From assembly GCF_014202035.1 (NCBI RefSeq), contig NZ_JACHFR010000002.1, positions 434,001 to 498,000 on the forward strand: a stretch of DNA of 64,000 bases, given 5' to 3'. Positions 17,340 through 25,517 of the stretch are shown here, in pieces. The translations under genes and the position numbers were made by a program. How positions within the stretch are numbered: position 1 is the stretch's first letter; the number at the start of each line of letters is the position of its first letter. This stretch comes from Treponema rectale. GTDB lineage: Bacteria; Spirochaetota; Spirochaetia; Treponematales; Treponemataceae. The notes below the pieces were generated by a model. It did not search any database. It was not told the DNA's origin and saw only the letters and a program-made list of their open reading frames with translations.

Positions 17340-17912
17340 ATGAACGAAAATACGGAAACTCTGAGAAGAGAAATACTTGAAGGTACTATAAAAGTATTTA
17401 ACCGCAAAGGCTTGAAATTTACAATGTCAGAAGTTGCAGAAGAGCTTAGTAAGAGCAAAAAAACTCTTTACGAAGTTTTTCCTGACAAAGAGACAATGTT
17501 TTTTGAGATGGTAGATTACTGTTTTGATTCAATTAAAAAAAGTGAAGAAGAAGTTTTCAACAATACAAGCCTGTCTACTATAGAAAAAATCCGAAAAATT
17601 CTGGGAGTTCTTCCGGAAGGCTATAAAGATATTGATTTTAAGCAGCTGTATCTCCTGAAAGACAAGTTTCCGAAGATTTACAAAAAAGTAGAAGAGCGGC
17701 TGGAAAACGGATGGGAAAAAACCATTCAGCTTTTGAATAAAGGAATGGAAGAAGGCGTTATCCGTAAAGTAAATATCCTGCTGTTCAAGATGATGATGGA
17801 ATCAAGTCTGGAGCAGTTTTTCCAGAGGGATATTCTTGTTAAGGCAGGAATAAGTTATGCACAGGGACTTGAGGAAATTGTAAACATCCTTGTGGATGGG
17901 ATTGTAGTTTGA
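17340..17912 (+). CDS. TetR/AcrR family transcriptional regulator
   Basis: 190 residues. The N-terminal helix-turn-helix (about residues 10-55) includes F-T-M-S-E-V-A-E-E-L and K-K-T-L-Y-E-V-F-P-D-K, the canonical TetR recognition region. The rest is a divergent helical ligand domain. An AAGGGG ribosome site precedes the ATG. It is the first gene of a probable operon with a glycosyltransferase-like gene (35 bp downstream) and a GPH sugar transporter. A dyad overlapping the transcription start suggests autoregulation. The ligand is unknown. Confidence 0.92.
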   Translation: MNENTETLRREILEGTIKVFNRKGLKFTMSEVAEELSKSKKTLYEVFPDKETMFFEMVDYCFDSIKKSEEEVFNNTSLSTIEKIRKILGVLPEGYKDIDFKQLYLLKDKFPKIYKKVEERLENGWEKTIQLLNKGMEEGVIRKVNILLFKMMMESSLEQFFQRDILVKAGISYAQGLEEIVNILVDGIVV

Positions 17913-17946
17913 ATTTTAATGTACTTGCTGATAACTGGAGGAATAT

Positions 17947-19437
17947 ATGCAGGACAGAGCTAAGGTTATTTTTGGAAATGCCATTGAAAAGGCAGCGTAT
18001 AAAAAAGCCTGTAAGTCAAAAAAGAAATATGCAGGAAAATTTGGTGATGATTCAGAAAAGAATTATCCGGTTGCGATTCAGAAAAATGCTTATATCGGTG
18101 ATTTGCTTGATGTAAGAAATGTTTTAGTCGGTTCCCTGGAAACAAATGCTCATTACGATAAGAATGCTTCAATTCCTATGGAAGAATTTGATGTTAAAAA
18201 GGGAATCATTGTCGGCAATATCCGCATGGGTTTTGGACATTACCGTATTTCCATGGCAATAGCTTCTGCTGCAAAAAGCATGGGATACATTCCTTACTGG
18301 ATGGATTTGAATTCCTATGGAGAAACTACCTGTACAAAAGTAATCAGTGCGCAGAATGATCTTTATTCTTTAGGTTCAAGACTTTCTTCTAAAAGTGCGC
18401 TGTTTAACCGTTTTATCTGGGAGCCTCTTAATTATGAAGGCTTCCGTAAACTTTCTTATAATGCCGGTGATCAGAAAAATGCCGAACTTATGGCTGCCGT
18501 GTTTAAAAACATCCCTAAAGATATTCCTGTTGTTGGAACTCATGTATGGCCGGCACAGGCTGCCGTTCATGCAGGAATGAAGAGGGTTGTAAATGCAATT
18601 CCTGATAACTGGCCGATGGCTCTTCATTTTGCAGAAGGTTCCGTTCATGCAGTTCAGACACATCAGGCTTATCAGGGTTACAGGATACTTAACGGTATGA
18701 ATGGAGAAAAAGTTCTTAATCCAATGCCTGAAGACTCTCTTGTTTATACAGGTCATTATGTTGATCATGAACTTGTTTCTAATATAGAAGCAGATTGTGA
18801 AGCCAGAAAAGAACGCAAGGCACACGGTAAACCGATGCGCTTTCTTCTTACAATAGGTGGAGCCGGTGCCCAGAAAGAAATATTTGCTGCAATCATAAAG
18901 AATCTTCTTCCTGTAATAAAACTCAAGGTTGCAGCTCTTTATATAAATGTAGGTGATTATAAAAACGTATGGTATGACCTGCTGAAAGAAATTCCGGAAA
19001 TGAAAGAGTTGTCTACGGAACATTTTGATGACTGGACAGAAATGCAGAAGTTTGCATCTGATGCAGTAACAGGAGAGGTAACGGGAATCCATGGTTTTTA
19101 TCACCAGAATATTTTTGAAGCGGTATATGCAACAAATCTTCTGATACGCAGTGCTGATGTTCTTGTAACAAAGCCAAGTGAATTAGCTTTTTATCCGATT
19201 CCAAAACTCTTTATAAAAAGAGTTGGAGGTCATGAAAAATGGGGTGCAATTCATTCAGCAGAAATCGGAGACGGCACGCTTGAGTGTCAGGACATTCCTC
19301 ATGTACTTCAGATGATAAATCTTTTTGTAAGTGATCACAGGTTATTGAATGACATGTGTGACAATATTATAGCAAATAAAAAAGCAGGCATTTATGACGG
19401 TGCCTATAAAGTAGTTGAGCTGGCAACAAGGAGGTAA
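17947..19437 (+). CDS. Putative GT-B glycosyltransferase-like protein
   Basis: 496 residues. I do not recognise a named family with certainty. The segment G-N-I-R-M-G-F-G-H-Y-R around residue 93 resembles the N-terminal glycine-rich G-x-G-H-x-R loop of MurG/MGDG-synthase-like GT-B enzymes, and the later T-I-G-G-A-G-A-Q and S-A-D-V-L-V-T-K-P-S-E segments fit a nucleotide-sugar-binding C-terminal half. There is no signal peptide or membrane segment, so it is cytosolic. It lies between tetR and a sugar transporter with a GGAGG ribosome site. A role in glycoside or glycolipid metabolism is inferred. Confidence 0.6.
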   Translation: MQDRAKVIFGNAIEKAAYKKACKSKKKYAGKFGDDSEKNYPVAIQKNAYIGDLLDVRNVLVGSLETNAHYDKNASIPMEEFDVKKGIIVGNIRMGFGHYRISMAIASAAKSMGYIPYWMDLNSYGETTCTKVISAQNDLYSLGSRLSSKSALFNRFIWEPLNYEGFRKLSYNAGDQKNAELMAAVFKNIPKDIPVVGTHVWPAQAAVHAGMKRVVNAIPDNWPMALHFAEGSVHAVQTHQAYQGYRILNGMNGEKVLNPMPEDSLVYTGHYVDHELVSNIEADCEARKERKAHGKPMRFLLTIGGAGAQKEIFAAIIKNLLPVIKLKVAALYINVGDYKNVWYDLLKEIPEMKELSTEHFDDWTEMQKFASDAVTGEVTGIHGFYHQNIFEAVYATNLLIRSADVLVTKPSELAFYPIPKLFIKRVGGHEKWGAIHSAEIGDGTLECQDIPHVLQMINLFVSDHRLLNDMCDNIIANKKAGIYDGAYKVVELATRR

Positions 19438-19438
19438 T

Positions 19439-21133
19439 ATGTTATCAGGAAAAGAAAAAATTTCTTACGGTCTGGGGGCTGTAGGAAAAGATATGGTTTA
19501 TATGCTTTCGGCAAGCTACATTCTGTATTATTATCAGGATCTGCTTGGAGTAAGTGCTATTGCAATGGGAATCATTCTTTTGATTGCCCGTATTTTTGAT
19601 GCATTCAATGATCCGATTATGGGAATTATTGTTGCAAAGACAAAGACCCGCTGGGGAAAATTCAGACCCTGGCTTCTTATCGGAACACTGACTAATGCAG
19701 TTGTTTTATTCCTCATGTTCAGTGCACCTCCTGCCTTAAATAAGACCGGACTTATTGCTTATGCTGCCGTTACTTATATTGTATGGGGTGTTACTTATAC
19801 AATGATGGATATTCCTTACTGGTCAATGATTCCTGCATTTACCAAAGGCGGAAAAGAACGTGAAGGTCTCAGTGCTCTTGCCCGTTCATGTGCAGGTGTA
19901 GGTTCTGCTGTAATTTCCATTATTACAGTCATGAGCGTATTTGCCCTGGGAATGAAATTCAGTCCTGATGCAGAAGCTTATAAGAATTCTGTTGCACTTA
20001 TTGAACAGACAAAGGCTGCTCAGGAAAAACTGATAGAGAATATCTGTGCACAGACAGCTGTAACTGCAGACGAACTGGAACTTTATGCCGTAAAGATTAA
20101 GGAAAATAAAGGAGATGAAGCTTCTCTTTCTTTTATTAAGGCTGATGAAAAGGATTTTCTTGAAAAAGGAATGTCTCAGGCACTTCTTGATGAATACAAG
20201 GCTGTCGTAACAAATGTAGCAGTTGCAGAAAAAGATTCTGTAAAAGCAAAAGTTCCTGTTGAGCGTACCGGTTATAAATATTTTTCTCTAATAGTTGCTG
20301 TTCTTTTTGTTGTGTTTATCGTAATTACCTGTGCTGCAATAAAAGAAAAGTCTACGGTAAAATTTCAGAGCCCGAGTGTCGGCGAAATGTTCAGGGCGTT
20401 GTTCAGAAATGATCAGGCTGTTGTTATCGTAGCTGCAATCGTAATGATTAATACTGCTCTTTATATAACATCAAATCTTGTCATCTACTTCTTTAAGTAT
20501 GATTTCAACCCGGCTGCCTTTGAATCAAATTATTCAATGTTTAATATGTTTGGCGGCGGATTCCAGATTCTTGCAATGATGATACTGTTCCCTCTTTTCA
20601 GAAAATTTATGAATACTGTAAAGATTTTTTATGCGAGTTTCTTTATGGCTTTTACCGGCTATATCATACTGCTGTTTGTAGCTGTAAGCGGTACCAGCAA
20701 TTTCTGGGCACTGGTTCCTTCTGCATTCCTCATTATGAGTGCAATCGGTATGCTTAATGTTGTTGTTACGATTTTCCTTGCAAATACAGTTGATTATGGT
20801 GAATTAAAAAATCACCGTCGCGATGAATCAGTTATATTCAGTATGCAGACATTTGTAGTAAAACTTGCTTCTGGAATTTCTGCTTTGATTGCTTCTGTTG
20901 TTCTTGCTGTATGTAACATAAACAAAGATGCAATTAACGGTACAAAGCTTGCTGCTTCTTCAACAATAGGACTTCGTATGAGCATGACGCTTATTCCTCT
21001 TGTTGTTCTTATTGCCGGACTTATTATTTTTAAGACCAGGTTTATTCTTAACGATAAAAAAGTTCAGGAAATAAATGAGCAGCTTGCAGCCAGAGGAAAG
21101 AAACTTGAAGCTGTTTCTTCAGATGCTGAATAA
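19439..21133 (+). CDS. GPH family glycoside:cation symporter
   Basis: Major-facilitator-type sugar transporter of the MelB/GPH family, 564 residues. The signature F-N-D-P-I-M-G followed by R-W-G-K-F-R-P-W is present, with about twelve membrane segments. I place the start at 19439 because AGGAGG lies just upstream; an in-frame start at 19415 lies within the previous gene. A predicted soluble insertion of about 100 residues (roughly 180-285) between the two transmembrane halves makes it longer than the usual 450-480. The downstream alpha-galactosidase suggests that alpha-galactosides are taken up. Confidence 0.9.
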   Translation: MLSGKEKISYGLGAVGKDMVYMLSASYILYYYQDLLGVSAIAMGIILLIARIFDAFNDPIMGIIVAKTKTRWGKFRPWLLIGTLTNAVVLFLMFSAPPALNKTGLIAYAAVTYIVWGVTYTMMDIPYWSMIPAFTKGGKEREGLSALARSCAGVGSAVISIITVMSVFALGMKFSPDAEAYKNSVALIEQTKAAQEKLIENICAQTAVTADELELYAVKIKENKGDEASLSFIKADEKDFLEKGMSQALLDEYKAVVTNVAVAEKDSVKAKVPVERTGYKYFSLIVAVLFVVFIVITCAAIKEKSTVKFQSPSVGEMFRALFRNDQAVVIVAAIVMINTALYITSNLVIYFFKYDFNPAAFESNYSMFNMFGGGFQILAMMILFPLFRKFMNTVKIFYASFFMAFTGYIILLFVAVSGTSNFWALVPSAFLIMSAIGMLNVVVTIFLANTVDYGELKNHRRDESVIFSMQTFVVKLASGISALIASVVLAVCNINKDAINGTKLAASSTIGLRMSMTLIPLVVLIAGLIIFKTRFILNDKKVQEINEQLAARGKKLEAVSSDAE

Positions 21134-21158
21134 AAAGACAGTATAGTGTTTTTAAGTC

Positions 21159-21198
21159 ATGTACTTCTGAAAATTTTTTTTGGAAGTACATTTTTTTT
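21159..21198 (+). terminator. Strong terminator of the tetR-transporter operon
   Basis: A perfect 9-bp stem ATGTACTTC (21159-21167) / GAAGTACAT (21183-21191) is followed by an uninterrupted run of eight T residues ending at 21198. Confidence 0.9.
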
Positions 21199-21225
21199 GT
21201 ACAAATAGTAAAGTTGATTTATAAT
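21197..21225 (+). promoter_or_regulatory. Promoter of the alpha-galactosidase gene
   Basis: TTGTAC (21197-21202) and TATAAT (21220-21225) are spaced by 17 bp. The -35 overlaps the end of the preceding terminator T tract. Confidence 0.7.
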
Positions 21226-21279
21226 AATGCATGTTTTGATTCTTTTTTAAAACATTAAAAAATATAAACCGGAGACATT

Positions 21280-23619
21280 ATGATTCAGACAGAAAACAAT
21301 AATTTTATTTTAACCACAGAAAATACAACCTATGCATTCAGGGTTCTGCCCAGCGGACATCTTGAGCATATGTATTACGGTAGAAAAATTACACTAAAAA
21401 ATATAGATGCAGTTACGGAAAAACATGCCTTTGTTCCTGCAAATTCAACTCAGTACAGCAGGGAGTTTGATCATTTTTGTCTTGAGGATTTATGTCTGGA
21501 GTTTTCTTCCTATGGAAAGGGAGATATCTGGGAACCGTCTGTAGAGATTGTTCATAGTGACGGTGTGCGTACCTGTGATTTCTTGTTTGAAAAATTTGAA
21601 GTTACAGATACAAAACCTGAGTATAAAATGCTGCCAGGCTCTTATGATGAAAGCGGTAAGTATGAACATCTTTGCATTACGTTAAAAGATAAGTTTTATA
21701 ATCACAGAATCGAACTTCATTATTATGTTTATTCACAGTGTGACGTTATCTGCCGCAGCGTAAAATTTATTAACGGCGGAAATGAATCTGTTGTGCTGAA
21801 TCGTCTTATGAGTGCACAGCTGGATTTTTCGGATTCAGGTTTTACTTTTACGAGTTTTCATGGGGCATGGGCAAGAGAAATGCAGAGAAGTGATGCACTT
21901 GTTACTCAGGGAAAATTCGTAAGTTCAACTGTGGCCGGAGTTTCTTCCAACAGGGCAAATCCTTTTGTAATGTTAAGCAGGGAAGGTGCGACGGAAGATT
22001 ATGGTGAAGTTTACGGAATTAATCTTATTTATTCTTCAAATCATTATGAGGCTCTGGAAGTAACTGCCTATGGTAAGTCCCGCTTTGTAAACGGAATAAA
22101 TCCGGCTACCTTCAGTTATGTTGTAAATCCGGGAGAAGACTTTGAGTCTCCTGAAGCGGTTCTTACTTATTCTCATGAGGGTTTTAACGGAATGAGTCAG
22201 AATATGCATCATTTTGTTAAGAATCATATTATTCGCGGAGAATGGAAGAATAAAGTGCGTCCGGTACTGTTAAACAGCTGGGAGGCAGCCTATTTTGATA
22301 TTAACGAACGTAAGTTAGTCAATTTGGCAAAGGCCGGAAAGGATGCAGGCATAGAACTGTTCGTTATGGATGACGGATGGTTTGGAGAACGTAATGATGA
22401 TCACCGATCGTTAGGCGACTGGGTTGTAAATAAAAAGAAACTACCGAATGGTCTGGAGGGTCTGTGTAAAAAGATAAATTCCCTGGGACTGGATTTTGGT
22501 ATCTGGGTAGAGCCTGAAATGGTAAATACCGACAGCAACCTTTATCGTGCACATCCGGAGTGGTCTATAGAGATTCCGGGATATGAACATACGGAAGGAC
22601 GTAATCAGAGGATTCTTGATTTGACGCAGACGGCTGTACAGGATTACATAATTGAATCCATGAGCAGTGTCTTTTCGAGTGCAAACATTGCTTATGTTAA
22701 ATGGGATATGAACCGCATATTTACTGATTTTTATTCACAGAAACTTGGTGCAGAGAATCAGGGAGAAGTTGCACACCGTTATGTATGCGGACTTTATCGC
22801 TGCATGAAGGAACTGGTAAAGAGATTCCCGCATATTCTTTTTGAAGGATGTTCTGCCGGAGGAAACAGGTTTGATCTTGGTATTTTAAGCTTCTTCCCTC
22901 AGATATGGGCAAGTGATGATACGGATGCAGTTTGCAGGGCAGAGATTCAAAACGGTTATAGTTACGGCTATCCGATGAATACAGTCAGTGCCCATGTTTC
23001 TGCCTGTCCAAATCATCAGACTTTGCGGACAACACCACTTGAAACAAGATTTAATGTTTCTGCATTCGGTGTATGCGGTTATGAATGTAATCTTGCAGAG
23101 ATGAAAAAGGATGAGGTTGCTGCTGTAAAGGCCCAGATTGAATTGTATAAAAAGTGGCGGGAAGTTTTACAGACCGGTGATTTTTATCGAAGCAGAAATT
23201 TTCTTACATCAAATACAACGGAATGGATTTGTGTTTCTAAGGATAAGAAAAAAGCTGTAGGATTTATGATGCAGAAGCTTGTTCGTCCAAATACCCGCTA
23301 TGAATGTTTTAAAGCTCATGGTCTGGATCCTGATGCAGAATATCATTTTTATAGTTTTGGTATGAAATACAATATTAAGAATTTCGGTTCACTGGTAAAT
23401 ACAGTTTCTCCAATACATATAAAACAGGATTCTCTTCTTGAAGATATTATTGCAAAGTTTGTAAAGATTGACGGAGAAACAGAAGACTGTCTTGTTAACG
23501 GAGATACTTTAATGTACAGCGGCGTAAAATTAAAGCAGGCTTTTGCGGGAACAGGTCTTAATGAAGAAACCAGGTATTACCCTGACTTTGGTTCCCGACT
23601 TTACTTTATGGAGTGTTAA
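21280..23619 (+). CDS. GH36 alpha-galactosidase
   Basis: 779 residues, the length of raffinose-family GH36 enzymes, which hydrolyse terminal alpha-1,6-galactose from melibiose, raffinose or galactomannan. It has an N-terminal beta-sandwich, a central barrel and a C-terminal beta domain. The nucleophile is Asp476 in K-W-D-M-N-R, and the acid/base lies in S-D-D-T-D at residues 545-549. The substrate-site motif D-D-G-W-F-G and the cysteine motif E-G-C-S-A-G-G-N-R-F-D are also clear. There is no signal peptide, so it acts in the cytosol on imported sugar. It has its own promoter behind a terminator, so it is regulated separately from the upstream transporter. Confidence 0.96.
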   Translation: MIQTENNNFILTTENTTYAFRVLPSGHLEHMYYGRKITLKNIDAVTEKHAFVPANSTQYSREFDHFCLEDLCLEFSSYGKGDIWEPSVEIVHSDGVRTCDFLFEKFEVTDTKPEYKMLPGSYDESGKYEHLCITLKDKFYNHRIELHYYVYSQCDVICRSVKFINGGNESVVLNRLMSAQLDFSDSGFTFTSFHGAWAREMQRSDALVTQGKFVSSTVAGVSSNRANPFVMLSREGATEDYGEVYGINLIYSSNHYEALEVTAYGKSRFVNGINPATFSYVVNPGEDFESPEAVLTYSHEGFNGMSQNMHHFVKNHIIRGEWKNKVRPVLLNSWEAAYFDINERKLVNLAKAGKDAGIELFVMDDGWFGERNDDHRSLGDWVVNKKKLPNGLEGLCKKINSLGLDFGIWVEPEMVNTDSNLYRAHPEWSIEIPGYEHTEGRNQRILDLTQTAVQDYIIESMSSVFSSANIAYVKWDMNRIFTDFYSQKLGAENQGEVAHRYVCGLYRCMKELVKRFPHILFEGCSAGGNRFDLGILSFFPQIWASDDTDAVCRAEIQNGYSYGYPMNTVSAHVSACPNHQTLRTTPLETRFNVSAFGVCGYECNLAEMKKDEVAAVKAQIELYKKWREVLQTGDFYRSRNFLTSNTTEWICVSKDKKKAVGFMMQKLVRPNTRYECFKAHGLDPDAEYHFYSFGMKYNIKNFGSLVNTVSPIHIKQDSLLEDIIAKFVKIDGETEDCLVNGDTLMYSGVKLKQAFAGTGLNEETRYYPDFGSRLYFMEC

Positions 23620-23636
23620 AAAAATCAATTTGATAA

Positions 23637-23678
23637 AAGGACTGATTCTTTTGGAGTAAGGGAGTCAGTCCCTTTTTT
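23637..23678. terminator. Bidirectional terminator between convergent genes
   Basis: AAGGACTGATTC pairs with GAGTCAGTCCCTT (one bulged base), with a T tract on the plus strand and an A-rich flank on the other. It sits between the GH36 gene and the convergent Rpn gene. Confidence 0.7.
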
Positions 23679-23706
23679 AGAGTTTTATCATTTAGTAAAT
23701 TTATTT

Positions 23707-24510
23707 TTATCCCAGGTTCTTAACTTCTTCAATAGAAAGTCCTGTGCATTTTACTATAGTTTCGATTGGAATTTTTTCTACCAGCATGTTTTTTGCAGTT
23801 TGTATTTTTGCTTCACGGGCTCCTTCTGTTAATCCTTCCTTTCTGCCGGCTTCCATTATATCGTAATCATGTAAATTCACCGCCATATACCTCGCTATGA
23901 ATTCTTCGTTTTTGATAGTCTCACGGACCTTCTGTAAAAGAGATTTTGTAAAACTGCTTTCTGCCTTGTTGTTGCAGATAAATTTGAAGAAACTTTTTAG
24001 TTCTTCATTTTCAGTTTTATCCCATGCACTAGCATTATAAAATACTTTTACGGTTTTGTCTGTTTTATTTGTAATTTCGGTTTCCAGGCAGGTACTTTTA
24101 AATGTATAGCAGGGAAGTTTTTTTCCAAGGGGATCATTCTTACAGATAAAGATGATGAAGCTTTCGGGAAGATCTTTATAGATGTGACCCTTTAAAAGGT
24201 TATCAACATCTATCATGCTTTGATAGTAACGGCTGCGTAATAATATTTCATCATAAGTATTATTCTGCATTTCGATATCATAAACTTTGTCTGAATCTTT
24301 AATATAAACATCAAAACGAACTCCATGGGATTCATAAGTTGGCTTGATGGTTTTTTGAAGTTCCGGGTATTCAATGTGGTCTACCTTTATTTTTAAGAGA
24401 CGTTCAATTACACCGGCACAAAGTTCAGGATCCTTAAGGACTTCACCGAACATATAGTCATCAGTAAAAGTTAATTTGTTTAATGGCTTAAAACGGCTGG
24501 ATTCTTTCAT
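23707..24510 (-). CDS. Rpn family recombination-promoting nuclease / PD-(D/E)XK transposase-like
   Basis: 267 residues. The N-terminus (F-T-D-D-Y-M-F-G-E-V-L-K-D-P) and the central R-F-D-V-Y-I-K-D...Y-D-I-E-M-Q-N are diagnostic of Rpn/PDDEXK_2 proteins, with the metal-binding D and E-x-Q of the nuclease core. The C-terminus has the usual E-G-R-K-E-G-L-T-E-G linker and a short helical tail. Such genes occur in many near-copies per genome and are annotated as transposase-like, but no terminal repeats are visible here, so I treat it as a stand-alone nuclease gene. It is convergent with the galactosidase gene. Confidence 0.88.
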   Translation of the reverse strand: MKESSRFKPLNKLTFTDDYMFGEVLKDPELCAGVIERLLKIKVDHIEYPELQKTIKPTYESHGVRFDVYIKDSDKVYDIEMQNNTYDEILLRSRYYQSMIDVDNLLKGHIYKDLPESFIIFICKNDPLGKKLPCYTFKSTCLETEITNKTDKTVKVFYNASAWDKTENEELKSFFKFICNNKAESSFTKSLLQKVRETIKNEEFIARYMAVNLHDYDIMEAGRKEGLTEGAREAKIQTAKNMLVEKIPIETIVKCTGLSIEEVKNLG

Positions 24511-24676
24511 TTCTTCTCCAATAGTTAAGAATTTTTATAATAAGATTTTCTTCAAAAAAAGTTGTTTGTAGCTTTCTTCATCAGAAGAAATTCCTCTGTA
24601 TATATATATTTTCCTCGACAGGAAAAAAAACACACAATTCCATAAAAAAATAGAAGTTTTATTTAAAAATTTGTAA

Positions 24677-24880
24677 GTGTACACTAAACTCAAAACTCAT
24701 TTTTTCTATGTTATTGCAGGATTGCTGGCTTGTGCCTTTCATGGAAGTTATTCGGATTTGGTTATTTGGGGCATTGTAAATATTATTTTTGCAATATTGG
24801 ATTTTATAAGTATTAGGGTAGAAAAAAAGAATAATAAAACTGATTCAATAGATAATGCAGAAAGTAAACTTTCTCAATAA
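24677..24880 (+). CDS. Small two-helix membrane protein (hypothetical)
   Basis: 67-residue reading frame starting with GTG. Two hydrophobic stretches (about residues 8-24 and 27-46) are followed by a charged Lys/Asn-rich tail. No convincing ribosome site is present, and I recognise no family. A good terminator immediately downstream on the same strand supports expression of something from this strand. It stands alone between two minus-strand genes. Confidence 0.4.
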   Translation: MYTKLKTHFFYVIAGLLACAFHGSYSDLVIWGIVNIIFAILDFISIRVEKKNNKTDSIDNAESKLSQ

Positions 24881-24895
24881 ATAAGTATACTCAAA

Positions 24896-24927
24896 AACGG
24901 CAGTAAAAAATATGGCTGCCGTTTTTT
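24896..24927 (+). terminator. Terminator between convergent genes
   Basis: AACGGCAG (24896-24903) pairs with CTGCCGTT (24916-24923), followed by T residues. The A-rich left flank lets it also serve the minus-strand gene that ends at 24941. Confidence 0.8.
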
Positions 24928-24940
24928 GCTTAAGGGGGTA

Positions 24941-25486
24941 TTAGAAATTATATCTATACTTAAATCCTACGGAAACTTTAGGAATGAACATGACCGCCGA
25001 CTTATAGAACTGGCTCCAGGCATCTCCTAAATCACAGTAATACCATGACATATCAATATTGATTATTCCGTTGTGAGGATAGTTATCTATTACCGGAATA
25101 TCCCAGCCTAAGGACAGAGTCGGATAGCAGAATGGAAGAGAAATATCACTGTTGTAGTCTGCCATAAGATAGTGGATCAGGTTTCCCCCTGCCGTTATAT
25201 AAAATGTATCTCCATGAAATCCAAGAAATACAGTCGGAATATATGTGTCATAGTTTTTGTTTATTTCTTTATTGCCGTTTTCATCCGTATCTTCAAAGAC
25301 TCCGATTGTGTGAAATCCCTTAAAACCGACATAAAGTCTGTCATAGCAGAAAGAAAGTTCATGATTGTCTTCAATAAGGGAGTAGTTAGAACCGAGGCCC
25401 AGACCAAGCTGAAAAAAACTGTCTGCAAAAGCAGATGATGCAGCAGAAATAAAAAATGCAGCCATCAGTGATACTAATTTTTTCAT
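24941..25486 (-). CDS. Secreted, probable outer-membrane beta-barrel protein
   Basis: 181 residues from the ATG at 25486, chosen because AAGGAG lies at the right distance; an upstream in-frame start gives 10 more residues without support. A Sec signal peptide (about residues 1-21, ending A-F-A) is followed by alternating aromatic and polar beta-strand sequence such as F-F-Q-L-G-L-G-L-G-S, and the chain ends Y-R-Y-N-F with the terminal phenylalanine typical of outer-membrane barrels. No named family was recognised. It lies just downstream of a TPR lipoprotein on the same strand. Confidence 0.65.
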   Translation of the reverse strand: MKKLVSLMAAFFISAASSAFADSFFQLGLGLGSNYSLIEDNHELSFCYDRLYVGFKGFHTIGVFEDTDENGNKEINKNYDTYIPTVFLGFHGDTFYITAGGNLIHYLMADYNSDISLPFCYPTLSLGWDIPVIDNYPHNGIINIDMSWYYCDLGDAWSQFYKSAVMFIPKVSVGFKYRYNF

Positions 25487-25517
25487 AATAAAATTCTCCT
25501 TAAGAGAATTATACATG

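Noticed and set aside
23707-24510. Insertion sequence around the Rpn-family gene
   Set aside because: No terminal inverted repeats or target-site duplication are visible, and the gene stands alone between terminators.
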